Assembly (NCBI RefSeq): GCF_000016065.1
Contig: NC_009092.1
Location: forward strand, 1,860,001-1,924,000
Source of the DNA: Shewanella loihica PV-4
GTDB lineage: Bacteria > Pseudomonadota > Gammaproteobacteria > Enterobacterales > Shewanellaceae
Direction: 5' to 3'
DNA: 64,000 nt
The notes under the pieces are model-generated. The model saw nothing but the letters and a program-made list of their open reading frames with translations, searched no databases and was not told where the DNA came from. The translations under genes and the position numbers were made by a program. Position 1 is the stretch's first letter; each line of letters starts with the position of its first letter. Shown in pieces: positions 1 through 9,065 of the stretch.

Positions 1-478
1 CAAGCCGGTGGATGAGCGTAGCGAAGCCGAGATCCGCGCCCTGGACATGGTGCCCTTTGCGCATCTTATGGGGGCGAAGCGATTACAAGGGGTGATGCCG
101 GCCCACGTGATCTATCCTAAGGTCGACCCCAATCCCGCGGGTTTCTCCTCCTATTGGCTTAAGCAGGTGCTGCGTGAAGAGCTTAAGTTCGATGGGGTGA
201 TCTTCTCCGACGATCTCGGCATGAAGGGGGCTGGCGTGGTGGGTGGCTACCCAGAGCGGGCCAGCGCCGCTATTAAGGCGGGCTGTGACATGATCTTGCT
301 GTGTAATGACAGTCAGGGCGTCAGCGAGCTGTTAACCTCGTTTGAGTGGCCTGAGCAAGGTCCACAGGTGCCGGCGCGTAAACTGCTGGCCAACAGACCT
401 CAGGTTGCCAAGGCGCTGGAGGATGAATCTCGTTATCTGGCGGCAAGAAGGATAGCAGAGCAGATCTGTATGGGCTAA
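1..478 (+). CDS. nagZ: Beta-N-acetylhexosaminidase NagZ, C-terminal part (start outside window)
   Basis: Partial gene: the reading frame is already open at base 2, so the true start lies left of the window. NagZ (glycoside hydrolase family 3) removes N-acetylglucosamine from anhydromuropeptides in the cytoplasm during peptidoglycan recycling. About the last 158 residues are present. The segment has the GH3 features VMPAHVIYP and the FSDDLGM motif that carries the catalytic aspartate nucleophile in this family. The upstream KH(F/S)PGHG loop is not in the window. ycfP follows on the same strand 75 bp later, the order also found in enterobacteria, which supports the call. Confidence 0.93.
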   Translation, partial: KPVDERSEAEIRALDMVPFAHLMGAKRLQGVMPAHVIYPKVDPNPAGFSSYWLKQVLREELKFDGVIFSDDLGMKGAGVVGGYPERASAAIKAGCDMILLCNDSQGVSELLTSFEWPEQGPQVPARKLLANRPQVAKALEDESRYLAARRIAEQICMG

Positions 479-553
479 ATTTGATGTAGCGCAACAACAG
501 CCTATGATGAGTTAGCTAAAGTTAATATTCACATACAGTTAGCAGGTAACAGG

Positions 554-1096
554 ATGATCCTCTATTTCCACGGTTTTGACGCCACCAGTCCAGGTAACCA
601 TGAAAAAATGCGCCAGCTGCAGTTTGTCGACCCCGACGTACGGCTGATCAGCTACAGCACGCTTCACCCTAAGTACGATATGCAGTATCTGCTCAACGAG
701 GTGAGTCGTCAGCTAACCCAGAGTGACGATCCCGCGCCCCTGGCGATAGGTGTCGGCCTCGGCGGCTATTGGGCCGAGCGGATAGGTTTTCTCAATGGCC
801 TTAAAACCGTGATGATCAATCCTAATCTGCATCCGGAAGACAATATGCTCGGCAAGATAGACAGACCGGAAGAGTATGCCGATATTGCCAGCAAGTGTGT
901 CAGCCAGTTTAGGGAGAAACATAAGGGGCGGGGCATGTGTATCCTATCTCGCCAGGACGAGGTGCATGACAATCAGGCGGTGGCCAGCATCTTAGCGCCT
1001 TTCTATCCCATCGTCTGGGACGAGGAGCAGCGCCATAAGTTTCCCTCGCTGGCCGCACATCTCGCCGAGATAAAGGCCTTTAAAGAGCAGCAGTAA
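554..1096 (+). CDS. ycfP: YcfP/YqiA-family alpha/beta-hydrolase-like protein
   Basis: A 180-residue protein beginning [16 protein letters not shown], typical of the small YcfP/YqiA esterase-like family. The HGF segment near the N-terminus corresponds to the oxyanion region. The usual nucleophile elbow reads [10 protein letters not shown], so the position where lipases have serine is leucine; this agrees with YcfP members being considered atypical hydrolases. No signal peptide is seen, so it is probably cytoplasmic. The in vivo substrate is unknown to me. It lies just downstream of nagZ, as in Escherichia coli, and a strong intrinsic terminator follows 17 bp after its stop. Confidence 0.85.
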   Translation: MILYFHGFDATSPGNHEKMRQLQFVDPDVRLISYSTLHPKYDMQYLLNEVSRQLTQSDDPAPLAIGVGLGGYWAERIGFLNGLKTVMINPNLHPEDNMLGKIDRPEEYADIASKCVSQFREKHKGRGMCILSRQDEVHDNQAVASILAPFYPIVWDEEQRHKFPSLAAHLAEIKAFKEQQ

Positions 1097-1113
1097 CGTG
1101 ATTCGTACCTAAC

Positions 1114-1138
1114 AAGGAGCCAGCTGGCTCCTTTTTTT
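1114..1138 (+). terminator. Intrinsic terminator after ycfP
   Basis: Inverted repeat GGAGCCA/TGGCTCC with a two-base centre, followed by seven T residues. It closes the nagZ-ycfP unit. Confidence 0.85.
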
Positions 1139-1168
1139 ATGTGCAGATACTAGATGTGCAGATACTAG
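1139..1168. repeat. Perfect 15-nt tandem duplication
   Basis: ATGTGCAGATACTAG occurs twice head to tail directly after the ycfP terminator. It is one of several 12-16 nt tandem duplications in the window. No function is evident. Confidence 0.9.
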
Positions 1169-1545
1169 TGACGGCAATGTGGCCCGATACTGTGGTCTGA
1201 TAAAGCCGCTTGATTCCTATTTTTGTACTAAAAATGAGCGGCTTTGCCTCGGAAATGACGTGAACGAAAAGCCTTTGCAGGTTTGGATTGAATCCTCGCT
1301 GGTCGAGAGGAGGCGCTTAGGGCGTTTTCTGCAGCGTATTGATCGCCATTTTTCAGGGGCTTATGGTGACTAAGCGATAAAAAGTGGTCGAATATCCTGA
1401 TTTTAGCTCGAAGCTGAGCGTAAGTGGTTAACAATTTTTGTTATTCAAATCTAGCATAGCTTATCCCTTTTATGATACAAAGTGATACATATTGCTACAT
1501 GATGGTCTTACAGACCTTTTCCCAGTTTGCGTATGTCGCCCGATG
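1169..1545. other. Non-coding stretch before acyP
   Basis: No convincing gene. Short open frames on both strands (for example 1179-1373) lack ribosome binding sites and look random. It holds a distant inverted repeat AAAGCCGCT ... AGCGGCTTT (about 1202-1246) and a compact hairpin GGTCT-TAC-AGACC followed by TTTT (about 1504-1520). TATGAT at 1471-1476 could be a -10 element, but no good -35 element sits at the right distance. The 9-mer AAGTGGTTA at 1422-1430 is complementary to 1550-1558, inside the next terminator. Confidence 0.5.
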
Positions 1546-1579
1546 CAGCTAACCACTTTATTAGTTAGCTGTTTTTTTT
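1546..1579 (+). terminator. Intrinsic terminator in the acyP leader or of a small RNA
   Basis: CAGCTAAC and GTTAGCTG form a perfect 8-bp stem with a 10-nt loop, followed by eight T residues. No gene precedes it on this strand after the ycfP terminator, so it ends either a small non-coding transcript or an attenuated acyP leader. acyP starts 73 bp later. Confidence 0.75.
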
Positions 1580-1652
1580 GTCTATTTTTTGCCCATCCCG
1601 CAAGTTTAGGTTATCTTCAAAGGGTTAGATCGATAAGAAGAACGAGGCGCAG

Positions 1653-1922
1653 ATGAAGCGGGTATTATTGACAATATCGGGAAAGGTTCAGGGCGTGTGT
1701 TTCAGGCGATATAGTCAGCTGAAAGCCAATGAATTGGGGCTGACGGGGTATGCCAAAAACCTGGAAGACGGCAGGGTGCTGATTTTATTGCAGGGAGGCG
1801 GCTTAGCTGTCGATCGTTTCATCGCCTGGAGTGAGCAGGGTTCGCCTCAGTCTGTGGTCGATAACGTGCTGGTGGAGGAAGACGAGGCAGATGAGATCTA
1901 CCTCGATTTTTCTGTCTATTAG
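1653..1922 (+). CDS. acyP: Acylphosphatase
   Basis: A protein of 89 residues, the usual length for acylphosphatase, which hydrolyses carboxyl-phosphate bonds such as acetyl phosphate and carbamoyl phosphate. The signature GKVQGVCFRR near residue 10 contains the phosphate-binding arginine. GYAKNLEDG near residue 32 carries the catalytic asparagine. A GAGG ribosome binding site lies seven bases before the ATG. It stands alone between a terminator-containing leader and the convergent csiV gene. The family assignment is secure; the physiological substrate is not known from sequence. Confidence 0.95.
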   Translation: MKRVLLTISGKVQGVCFRRYSQLKANELGLTGYAKNLEDGRVLILLQGGGLAVDRFIAWSEQGSPQSVVDNVLVEEDEADEIYLDFSVY

Positions 1923-1961
1923 CTATCTGTTTTCTAACTAGCAATTAGCTAGCTATTTAGC

Positions 1962-2900
1962 TTAGTTCTGCGGGACCACGTTTGGCTGGCTCACCTCGAG
2001 GGTGCGCTCGCCGGGCTGTTCCATCTTTCTGATCTGTAAGATCATTCCCATGTTAGGGTGATCGAAATAATGGATTTCGTCACTCTTCACACGCTTATTC
2101 TGCGTCATATAGATGTTGTACAGATAAGGCACCTGGCTCATTACCGTCTCATCCTCAAGCTGTGGCTGCGCTTTACTGCCAGCCCTGTGCAGGGTTAACG
2201 CCGTTTCCACATAGAGGTAATGGTTCAGATAGATGTTGAGCGTGCCATCCAGTGCCCAAATAGGGGGCGCCTGCTTCTCCTCGAAATTCAGATCGAAGTT
2301 AAATTGTGGAATGCCGCTGGTATCACTTTGGGGCGCCGCATTTACCGCGTAGCCATCCTCATTGAAGCGATCTGAGAAATCTTCACCGCCGTAGAGACGC
2401 ACGGGTTTCGCCAGATGACGGGGCAGCATAGATTGTTGCCAGGTCATATGCAGCAGGCTCTTGTGTCCGGCTTCGCGCTTTAAGGTGGTAATCATCTCGC
2501 CAAACTGCGACTGGGAGTCGGCCAATAAGACAGTGCCGGCCCCTAAGGTGGCATATTGGGGGGTTGGCGCGCCTATGGTGCTTGGGATCTGGCTAGGTTG
2601 AGTCACCTGCGCCTGTTGCAGCTGCTTGTCGCAATCTTCAGGCGTTTCCAGCCACTGCTGGGCGCTGCAGCCCTCGAGGCCCAGGCTGGCACCGGTAATA
2701 TCCGTGGCAAACAGCGGCGAGATCATGTCTATCGGTTGACGCGTGTGGCGATTGCCTGGGCTTGCCAAGGTTTCTTCCAATTGACTTCCCTGACGCTCAA
2801 ACAGGTAAACTTCCACCTCAAACCAACGCTCGTTATCTGCCCAGGCGGCGCCGGATAGTGAGGCAAGGGTGGTCACCAATAAAAGACTCTTTTTAAACAC
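1962..2900 (-). CDS. csiV: CsiV-like (DUF2803) envelope protein
   Basis: Predicted exported protein of 312 residues with a Sec signal peptide (FKKSLLLVTTLASLSGAAWA). The body matches my recollection of the CsiV family, described in Vibrio as a peptidoglycan-binding protein needed for cell shape under D-amino-acid stress. I chose the GTG at 2898-2900, which has GGAG six bases upstream; a TTG at 2912 in the same frame has no better support. The gene overlaps the 3' end of mfd by 8 bp on the same strand, so translation is probably coupled. The mfd-csiV adjacency is also seen in Vibrio. Family confidence is fair, and the function is by homology only. Confidence 0.75.
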   Translation of the reverse strand: MFKKSLLLVTTLASLSGAAWADNERWFEVEVYLFERQGSQLEETLASPGNRHTRQPIDMISPLFATDITGASLGLEGCSAQQWLETPEDCDKQLQQAQVTQPSQIPSTIGAPTPQYATLGAGTVLLADSQSQFGEMITTLKREAGHKSLLHMTWQQSMLPRHLAKPVRLYGGEDFSDRFNEDGYAVNAAPQSDTSGIPQFNFDLNFEEKQAPPIWALDGTLNIYLNHYLYVETALTLHRAGSKAQPQLEDETVMSQVPYLYNIYMTQNKRVKSDEIHYFDHPNMGMILQIRKMEQPGERTLEVSQPNVVPQN

Positions 2901-5900
2901 GCGGTTCTCCAAGGCGATGTTGCATGAGTTGAGAGATGATCAGGGATAACAGGGCTAACCTATCCTTGTCTGTCTCTGTCGGCATCAAGAATTTTAACTT
3001 ACTTGGGCCGTCCATACGATAATTTTGTGGCTGACTCTGTAATAGTCCGATGATAAAGCCAGGATCTACACAGTGATCGTTATTAAATTCCAGGCTACCG
3101 CCCTTGGCGTGCATCTCTATCTTGGCGATGCCGAGCGCCGTTGCCTGGTGCTTGAACAGCGAGACCTCCATCAGGTTCTTGGTTGCCTGAGGCAAGAGGC
3201 CGAAGCGATCGATCAGCTCGACCTTTAATTCGTCCAGTGCCTGGGCGGTGGCGCAGTTGGCGATACGCTTATAGAGCGACAGGCGGATGTTAACGTCGCC
3301 CACATAATCTTCCGGCAGCAGGGCTGGGATCCGCAGGTCAATCTCACACTGTCCCCTGAGCATCTGATCCAGGGAAGGCTCCTTGCCCTCCTTGAGGGAT
3401 TTCACCGCATCTTCCAGCATCTCCATGTAGAGGGTAAAGCCTATTTTGGAGATATGACCGCTCTGCTCATCGCCCAGGAGTTCACCCGCGCCGCGGATCT
3501 CGAGATCTTGAGTCGCCAGCATGAAGCCTGCGCCGAGATCTTCCAGCGCGCCAATGGCCTCCAGACGCTTGATGGCATCCTTGGTCATGCGTTTTGGATG
3601 GGGCATCATCAGATAGGCGTAGGCCTGATGATGTGAGCGCCCCACACGGCCCCTGAGCTGATGCAGCTGCGCCAGGCCGAAGTTATCGGCCCGCTCTATG
3701 ATGATGGTGTTGGCGCTGGGTACGTCGATGCCCGTCTCTATGATGGTGGTACACACCAGCACATTGTATTTCTGGTGATAGAAGTCAGACATCACCTTTT
3801 CAAGGTCGCGTTCTCTCATTTGACCATGGGCGGTGACAACTCGCGCCTCGGGCAGTAGCGCCTCAATCTCCCGGGCGCGCTTCTCTATGGTCTCGACACT
3901 ATTGTGGAGAAAATAGACCTGGCCGCCCCTTAAGATCTCACGCAGCAGCGCCTCGCGCACCGTGGCATCATCATATTCGCGCACGAAGGTCTTAACCGCC
4001 AGGCGCTTGGCTGGCGGCGTGGCGATGATGGAGAGATCGCGCATGCCAGACATCGCCATGTTGAGGGTACGCGGAATAGGGGTTGCCGTCAGGGTCAAAA
4101 TATCAATATTGGCGCGCAGGGCCTTGATCTTCTCCTTCTGACGCACGCCGAACCTGTGCTCCTCGTCGATGATAAGCAGGCCTAAGTTTTCAAACTTGGC
4201 CTCAGACTGCAGCAGCTTATGGGTACCGATAACGATATCAACCTGGCCAAGCTCCAGCTGCTTGAGCACCGCCTGTTGCTCCTTGGCAGTCTTAAAGCGT
4301 GACATCACCTCTATCTTGATCGGCCAGTCGGCAAACCTGTCTTTAAAGTTTTCATAGTGCTGCTGAGCCAGTAGCGTGGTAGGTACCAAGATAGCCACCT
4401 GCTTGCCGTCGTTGACCGCTACGAAGGCGGCGCGCATCGCCACCTCAGTCTTACCGAAGCCTACGTCGCCACACACCAGGCGGTCCATCGAGATGGGGCT
4501 GCACATGTCGGTGAGCACGGCGTCGATGGCAGTTTCCTGATCCACGGTTTCTTCGAAGGGGAAGCTGCCGGCAAACTGAGCGTACTCTTCGCGATCCAAT
4601 CGGCAGGCCTCGCCGGGGCGGGCCTGACGGCGGGCGTAGACATCTAACAGTTCGGCGGCCACGTCGCGGATCTTCTCGATCGCCTTGCGTTTGGCCTTGG
4701 TCCAACTCTCATTGCCCAGCTTGTTGAGCTGCGGTGCATCATCGGCCCCGACACTGTACTGGCTGATGAGGTTGAGGGAGGCGACAGGCACATAGAGCTT
4801 GTCGCCACCGGCGTATTCCAGTTTCAGGTACTCGGCGACCAGGCCGCCCGTGTCCAGGGTTTCCAGTCCCTGGTAGAGGGCGACGCCGTGATCCAGATGC
4901 ACTATGGGTTGACCGACTTTGAGCTCGGCCAGATCCTTGATAAGCGCATCCTGGCTTACCTGACGCTGTTTATCTCGTCTGCGTTGCTGGGCGATGCGCT
5001 GACCAAACAGCTCGGTTTCACACACCAGTGCCCAGCTAGGACCCTTCTTGGGGTGATAGATGGCGCCTTGAGACAGCGGCGCAACAATTAAGCCAAAGGG
5101 CTGAGGCTTATGGCTGAAGCTGTCCAGATGGTCCAGCAGCGCAGGTTTAATCTCTATCTTGGCCAGCAGTTCCAGCAGCGCCTCGCGGCGGCCTTCCGAT
5201 TCGACGCAGAATAAAATTGGTGTGCCGCCATTGGCAAATTCTTTAAGGCTGATAAGTGGCTGTTTCAGCTTATGGTTGGCGGCGATGTTAGGCAGTGCCT
5301 CGAGTTGGGCCTCAACACAGGTGCCAGTGGCTTCATTACCCTTGATTAGGAAGCGCGGCAGCTGTTTGAAGGCCTCGAAGACCTGTTCGGTCAGCAGGTA
5401 GAGATCCTTTGGCGGCAGTAGTGGCCTCAGGGGATCGACCCGGCGGTTCTCATAGCGCTGGTTAATTTCCTGCAGGTGGTGTTTGGCAGCATTCTCTAGA
5501 TCGCCCACCTGCACCAATTGGCACTCGCCGGGCAGATAGTCAAACAGGCTCGCCGTCTCATCGAAGAACAGGGGCAGGTAGCTCTCGATCCCGGCGGGCA
5601 TCACCTTGCGGCTCACCATCTGATAGATGGACTCCGGCTCCTTGACCACTACCTCAAACTGGCGGCGGTAACGCTGGCGAAACCCTTCGATGGCGGCGTC
5701 ATTGGTCGGGAACTCCTTGGCCGGCAGCAGGCGAATCGATTCAATCTCGCCGCTGGAGCGTTGGGTTTCCGGGTCAAATTCGCGGATCGATTCGACCTCA
5801 TCATCGAACAGCTCGATGCGATAGGGGCTCTGGGCGCCCATGGGGAAGAGATCTATGATAGAGCCGCGCACGGCAAACTCGCCATGCTCATACACCTGCT

Positions 5901-6375
5901 CCACGTGATGATAGCCGGTATTGACCAGCTGGCTGCGCACCGCTTCCAGGGGATAGTTGTCACCCTTGCTGAGCAGCAAGACGTTGCCGGTTAAGAATGA
6001 TTGCGGCGGCAACTTCACCATCAGGGTGCTCATGGGCACGATCACCAGGCTATGGCCGGCGCTTGGGATCCGCGATAGGGTCTCAAGCCGTTGAGATACC
6101 AGATCCTGGTGGGGCGAGAAGCTGTCGTAAGGCAAGGTCTCCCGGTCGGGGAACAGCATCACGGGGATCGATTTTGGCGCTAACAGGTAGCCTAGCTCTG
6201 CCTCTAGCCTGAGCGCGCTGGGCGTGTCTGGCGTCACCACTAAGGTCATGCTGCTATACTGCTCGCACAGCTTAGCCAGGCTTATCGCCCGGGCGGCACC
6301 GGTTAACTGGCTCAGGGTTTGGGGCGACTTAACCCCTTTGACTTTAGGTGGTGTGAGGATGGAAAAAGCATTCAT
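2893..6375 (-). CDS. mfd: Transcription-repair coupling factor Mfd
   Basis: Full-length at 1160 residues. Mfd is a DNA translocase that removes RNA polymerase stalled at lesions and recruits UvrA. Domains in order: the N-terminal UvrB-homology region (LFPDRETLPYDSFSPH near residue 75), the RNA polymerase-interacting CarD/TRCF domain near 480-560 (VGQPIVHLDHGVALYQGLE), the RecG-like helicase core with Walker A GDVGFGKTE near 640 and DEEH in LLIIDEEHRFGV, helicase motif TATPIPRTL, QLRGRVGRS (motif VI), and the C-terminal TRCF domain. PilZ gene, mfd and csiV are all on the minus strand with short gaps and may share transcripts. Confidence 0.98.
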   Translation of the reverse strand: MNAFSILTPPKVKGVKSPQTLSQLTGAARAISLAKLCEQYSSMTLVVTPDTPSALRLEAELGYLLAPKSIPVMLFPDRETLPYDSFSPHQDLVSQRLETLSRIPSAGHSLVIVPMSTLMVKLPPQSFLTGNVLLLSKGDNYPLEAVRSQLVNTGYHHVEQVYEHGEFAVRGSIIDLFPMGAQSPYRIELFDDEVESIREFDPETQRSSGEIESIRLLPAKEFPTNDAAIEGFRQRYRRQFEVVVKEPESIYQMVSRKVMPAGIESYLPLFFDETASLFDYLPGECQLVQVGDLENAAKHHLQEINQRYENRRVDPLRPLLPPKDLYLLTEQVFEAFKQLPRFLIKGNEATGTCVEAQLEALPNIAANHKLKQPLISLKEFANGGTPILFCVESEGRREALLELLAKIEIKPALLDHLDSFSHKPQPFGLIVAPLSQGAIYHPKKGPSWALVCETELFGQRIAQQRRRDKQRQVSQDALIKDLAELKVGQPIVHLDHGVALYQGLETLDTGGLVAEYLKLEYAGGDKLYVPVASLNLISQYSVGADDAPQLNKLGNESWTKAKRKAIEKIRDVAAELLDVYARRQARPGEACRLDREEYAQFAGSFPFEETVDQETAIDAVLTDMCSPISMDRLVCGDVGFGKTEVAMRAAFVAVNDGKQVAILVPTTLLAQQHYENFKDRFADWPIKIEVMSRFKTAKEQQAVLKQLELGQVDIVIGTHKLLQSEAKFENLGLLIIDEEHRFGVRQKEKIKALRANIDILTLTATPIPRTLNMAMSGMRDLSIIATPPAKRLAVKTFVREYDDATVREALLREILRGGQVYFLHNSVETIEKRAREIEALLPEARVVTAHGQMRERDLEKVMSDFYHQKYNVLVCTTIIETGIDVPSANTIIIERADNFGLAQLHQLRGRVGRSHHQAYAYLMMPHPKRMTKDAIKRLEAIGALEDLGAGFMLATQDLEIRGAGELLGDEQSGHISKIGFTLYMEMLEDAVKSLKEGKEPSLDQMLRGQCEIDLRIPALLPEDYVGDVNIRLSLYKRIANCATAQALDELKVELIDRFGLLPQATKNLMEVSLFKHQATALGIAKIEMHAKGGSLEFNNDHCVDPGFIIGLLQSQPQNYRMDGPSKLKFLMPTETDKDRLALLSLIISQLMQHRLGEPRV

Positions 6376-6450
6376 GAAAACAGACTAAGGCCAACAATCG
6401 ACAATGATGCGGCCATTGTAGAGACTTAGCCCCGTCAGTGCCAGTGAAAA

Positions 6451-7032
6451 CTAACTCGGGTCTTGTTGCTGTTTTTTGCGTTGTTGTAATTGTTTTTGTT
6501 GAATATTCAGGCTGGCTTTGACCAGTTGCTCGACATCCTCATCGAGAATTTGAATAAAGCTGAGTTCGCAGTCGAAACCACCTTCAGAGGCCTCATCGTC
6601 ACAGCGGGTGCACTCACCGATGCAGAGGATGGCGATAAGCGCCTCCCTGATATGCAGTGTGATGCGGTAGCGCTCTCCGGGTATCAATTTTGTGGGGCTT
6701 AGAAGATGTAAGCCGCTACCGCCAAAATGCAGGCCACTGCAGTGCTCGCCCTCGTGCGGCTGCTGCTCGAGCACATGTTGCAGTACCAGGTCTATCTTGC
6801 GCGACTGTAGCTTGAGGTAATCCACCACGGTGCGCGCCTCATCATCCAGGTGCCTGAGCTGGAGTAGACAGTCGGCTTCCATCGCCTTGACTTGGCTGAT
6901 GAGCTGCATGCCGAGCGGCAGCATACCTCTTAGCTCATAGTCGTTGGGCAGCGGCTGCTCCTTAGGCCAGGGCGATAGGTAAGCGGCGAACCCATGCGCG
7001 ACGCTAAAATAGGAGTTTGATTGGCTGTTCAA
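6451..7032 (-). CDS. PilZ-like domain protein (PlzB-type position)
   Basis: A protein of 193 residues. The middle contains FGGSGLHLLS, which fits the second half of the PilZ cyclic-di-GMP motif ([D/N]xSxxG) imperfectly. I see no RxxxR motif before it, so c-di-GMP binding is uncertain. The C-terminus is a Gln/Lys-rich tail. The start is a TTG at 7030-7032 with GAGG seven bases upstream; no in-frame ATG lies near. It sits between mfd and the divergent lolC. As I recall, Vibrio cholerae has a PilZ gene (plzB) at the same place, so this may be its counterpart. Soluble and probably cytoplasmic. Confidence 0.65.
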   Translation of the reverse strand: MNSQSNSYFSVAHGFAAYLSPWPKEQPLPNDYELRGMLPLGMQLISQVKAMEADCLLQLRHLDDEARTVVDYLKLQSRKIDLVLQHVLEQQPHEGEHCSGLHFGGSGLHLLSPTKLIPGERYRITLHIREALIAILCIGECTRCDDEASEGGFDCELSFIQILDEDVEQLVKASLNIQQKQLQQRKKQQQDPS

Positions 7033-7127
7033 CGGATTGCCTCTTGTTTTTAAGGTGCTATTCCCCCTATTATCGTGCCCATCTTAATGATTTATCAAGA
7101 CTCTGACGCAAAGAGACCCTGCCAAAC

Positions 7128-8360
7128 ATGAATTTAGCGTTATCTTGGACCATAGGTTATCGGTACTGGCGAGCACGTAAGGCCAATCCATTTGCCTCAT
7201 TTATTACCCTGTTTGCCGTGTCGGGGATCTTGCTCGGGGTTGCGGCCCTGATCATAGTTAGTTCTGTGATGAATGGTCTCGAGGGACAGCTCAAGCAGCG
7301 CATTCTCGGCGCAGTGCCGCAGCTGACGGTGCACTGTGAGCAGCACCTTGGCCACTGGCAAGATGTCGCCAATACCTTAATCGATGGTAAGCAGATCCTG
7401 GCGATGAGCCCGAGCGTGGCCACCCAGGCCATGTTACAGTCGCCGAGCAACATCAGTGCGGTGCAGGTTTATGGTATCTATCCCGAGCTTGAAAAAGACA
7501 ATCTGTCCCGTCTGAACCGTCACTTCAATGGCTCCCTCGATAGTCTCGAGGCGGGCAAATACCGCATCATCATTGGCGCCGAGTTGGCGCGTCGTCTGGA
7601 TGTGAAACCCGGCGATAAGATACGTGTACTCAGTGGCGATGGGGTAGTCTATTCGCCGCTGGGGCCTGTGCCGAGTCAGCGTAAGTTTATCGTAGCCGGC
7701 GTGTTTGAGATGGGATCTCAGGTAGATGCGAGCCTGGCTTACGTGCATCACGAGGATGCACTGCGTCTGATGCGCAAGTCCCCCAATGAGATCAAGTCGC
7801 TGCGCCTCTATCTGGCCGATCCCTTCAAGGCGAGCAAGTTGGCTTCTAAGGTTAAAGCCGCGTTTGAGGCGGCCGGTGACAGTGTGACCACCAGTGATTG
7901 GCGCGAAAACTATGGTCATCTCTTCTCTGCGGTAAAGATGGAGAAGAACATGATGTCGTTGATGCTCAGCCTGATCATCGCCGTGGCGGCCTTTAACATC
8001 GTCTCGGCGCTGGTGATGATGGTGGTGGATAAGACCACAGACGTTGCCGTGCTCAAGACCCAAGGCCTGACCACGGGTAGCATCATGGGGATCTTCATGA
8101 TCCAGGGCTCGCTCAACGCCGTCTTAGGCCTGGTGGGCGGCCTGGCTATCGGCGTGCTGGCCACATTAAATATCAATACACTCTTCTCAATGCTCGGCAT
8201 TCATGTGCTCGGGGCGGGGCAACGTCTGCCGGTGCAGCTCGAGTGGGGCCAGTTGTCCCTGATCGTCGTTGGCACCCTGGCCATCACATTTTTAGCGACC
8301 GTTTATCCCGCACTACGGGCAGCAAGCGTGCAACCTGCCACAGCTTTAAGGTATGAATAA
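7128..8360 (+). CDS. lolC: Lipoprotein-releasing ABC transporter permease LolC
   Basis: Inner-membrane permease of 410 residues with the LolC/E architecture: a cytoplasmic N-terminus (IGYRYWRARKANPFASFI), TM1 (about 24-46), a large periplasmic domain, and three TM segments in the last 150 residues, the last region being the FtsX-like permease fold. With LolD and LolE it extracts outer-membrane lipoproteins from the inner membrane and passes them to LolA. lolD starts 3 bp after its stop. I assign LolC rather than LolE by position at the head of a C-D-E operon; the two paralogues are similar, so the C/E naming is less certain than the family. Confidence 0.9.
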   Translation: MNLALSWTIGYRYWRARKANPFASFITLFAVSGILLGVAALIIVSSVMNGLEGQLKQRILGAVPQLTVHCEQHLGHWQDVANTLIDGKQILAMSPSVATQAMLQSPSNISAVQVYGIYPELEKDNLSRLNRHFNGSLDSLEAGKYRIIIGAELARRLDVKPGDKIRVLSGDGVVYSPLGPVPSQRKFIVAGVFEMGSQVDASLAYVHHEDALRLMRKSPNEIKSLRLYLADPFKASKLASKVKAAFEAAGDSVTTSDWRENYGHLFSAVKMEKNMMSLMLSLIIAVAAFNIVSALVMMVVDKTTDVAVLKTQGLTTGSIMGIFMIQGSLNAVLGLVGGLAIGVLATLNINTLFSMLGIHVLGAGQRLPVQLEWGQLSLIVVGTLAITFLATVYPALRAASVQPATALRYE

Positions 8361-8363
8361 TCT

Positions 8364-9065
8364 ATGACCCAACAGGACAACTCTTTGTTACTTCAAGTCA
8401 GTAACGTCAGCAAACGCTACCACGAGGGGAGTATAGATACTCAGGTGCTGAGCGGCGTTAATCTCAGTATCGCCAAGGGCGAGCAGGTGGCTATCATCGG
8501 CAGTTCTGGCTCGGGTAAGAGTACCTTGCTGCACATCATGGGCACGCTGGACAAACCCAGCAGCGGTCAGGTGATGTTCGACGGAGAAGATCTTTACCAG
8601 CTTTCCCCCTCGCGTCAGGCGGCGATCCGCAACCAGGAGCTGGGATTTATCTATCAGTTCCATCATCTGTTGCCCGAGTTTACCGCCCTTGAGAATGTGG
8701 CTATGCCTGGGCTCATTCAAAAGCGCCCGCGTCAGGAAGTCGAGCAGGAGGCCAAAGAGCTGCTCAGCCGCGTGGGCCTTGGCCACCGACTACATCATAC
8801 CCCGGCGGAGATGTCAGGTGGCGAGCGCCAACGCACCGCGATAGCCAGGGCGCTGATCAATCGTCCTAAGTTGGTGTTGGCCGATGAGCCAACGGGCAAC
8901 CTGGACGCGGCCAGCGGCGATAGTGTCTATGAGCTTATTCGAGAGCTGGGTAGCCAGCTGGGTACGGCCTTTGTGGTGGTCACCCATGATCCTAAGCTTG
9001 CGGCGCGCATGGACAGACAGCTGAAGATGCAAGATGGTCAGTTAAGCGCCTGGGAGATGGCATGA
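8364..9065 (+). CDS. lolD: Lipoprotein-releasing ABC transporter ATPase LolD
   Basis: ATPase of 233 residues with Walker [10 protein letters not shown] (about 48-56), Q-loop [21 protein letters not shown], the LolD-typical region, signature [15 protein letters not shown], Walker [13 protein letters not shown] and the H-loop VVTHD. It energises LolCE. It lies between lolC (3-bp gap) and lolE (4-bp ATGA overlap), a tightly coupled operon. Confidence 0.97.
   Translation: MTQQDNSLLLQVSNVSKRYHEGSIDTQVLSGVNLSIAKGEQVAIIGSSGSGKSTLLHIMGTLDKPSSGQVMFDGEDLYQLSPSRQAAIRNQELGFIYQFHHLLPEFTALENVAMPGLIQKRPRQEVEQEAKELLSRVGLGHRLHHTPAEMSGGERQRTAIARALINRPKLVLADEPTGNLDAASGDSVYELIRELGSQLGTAFVVVTHDPKLAARMDRQLKMQDGQLSAWEMA

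Noticed and set aside
1179..1434. Overlapping small open frames on both strands between ycfP and acyP
   Set aside because: No ribosome binding site, no recognisable protein pattern, and the region is rich in RNA-like inverted repeats; listed as non-coding.
1500..1525. Resemblance of CAGACCTTTT to Spot 42 RNA
   Set aside because: Only about ten bases agree, the flanking structure differs, and Spot 42 normally lies near polA; the match is explained by a small hairpin followed by T residues.
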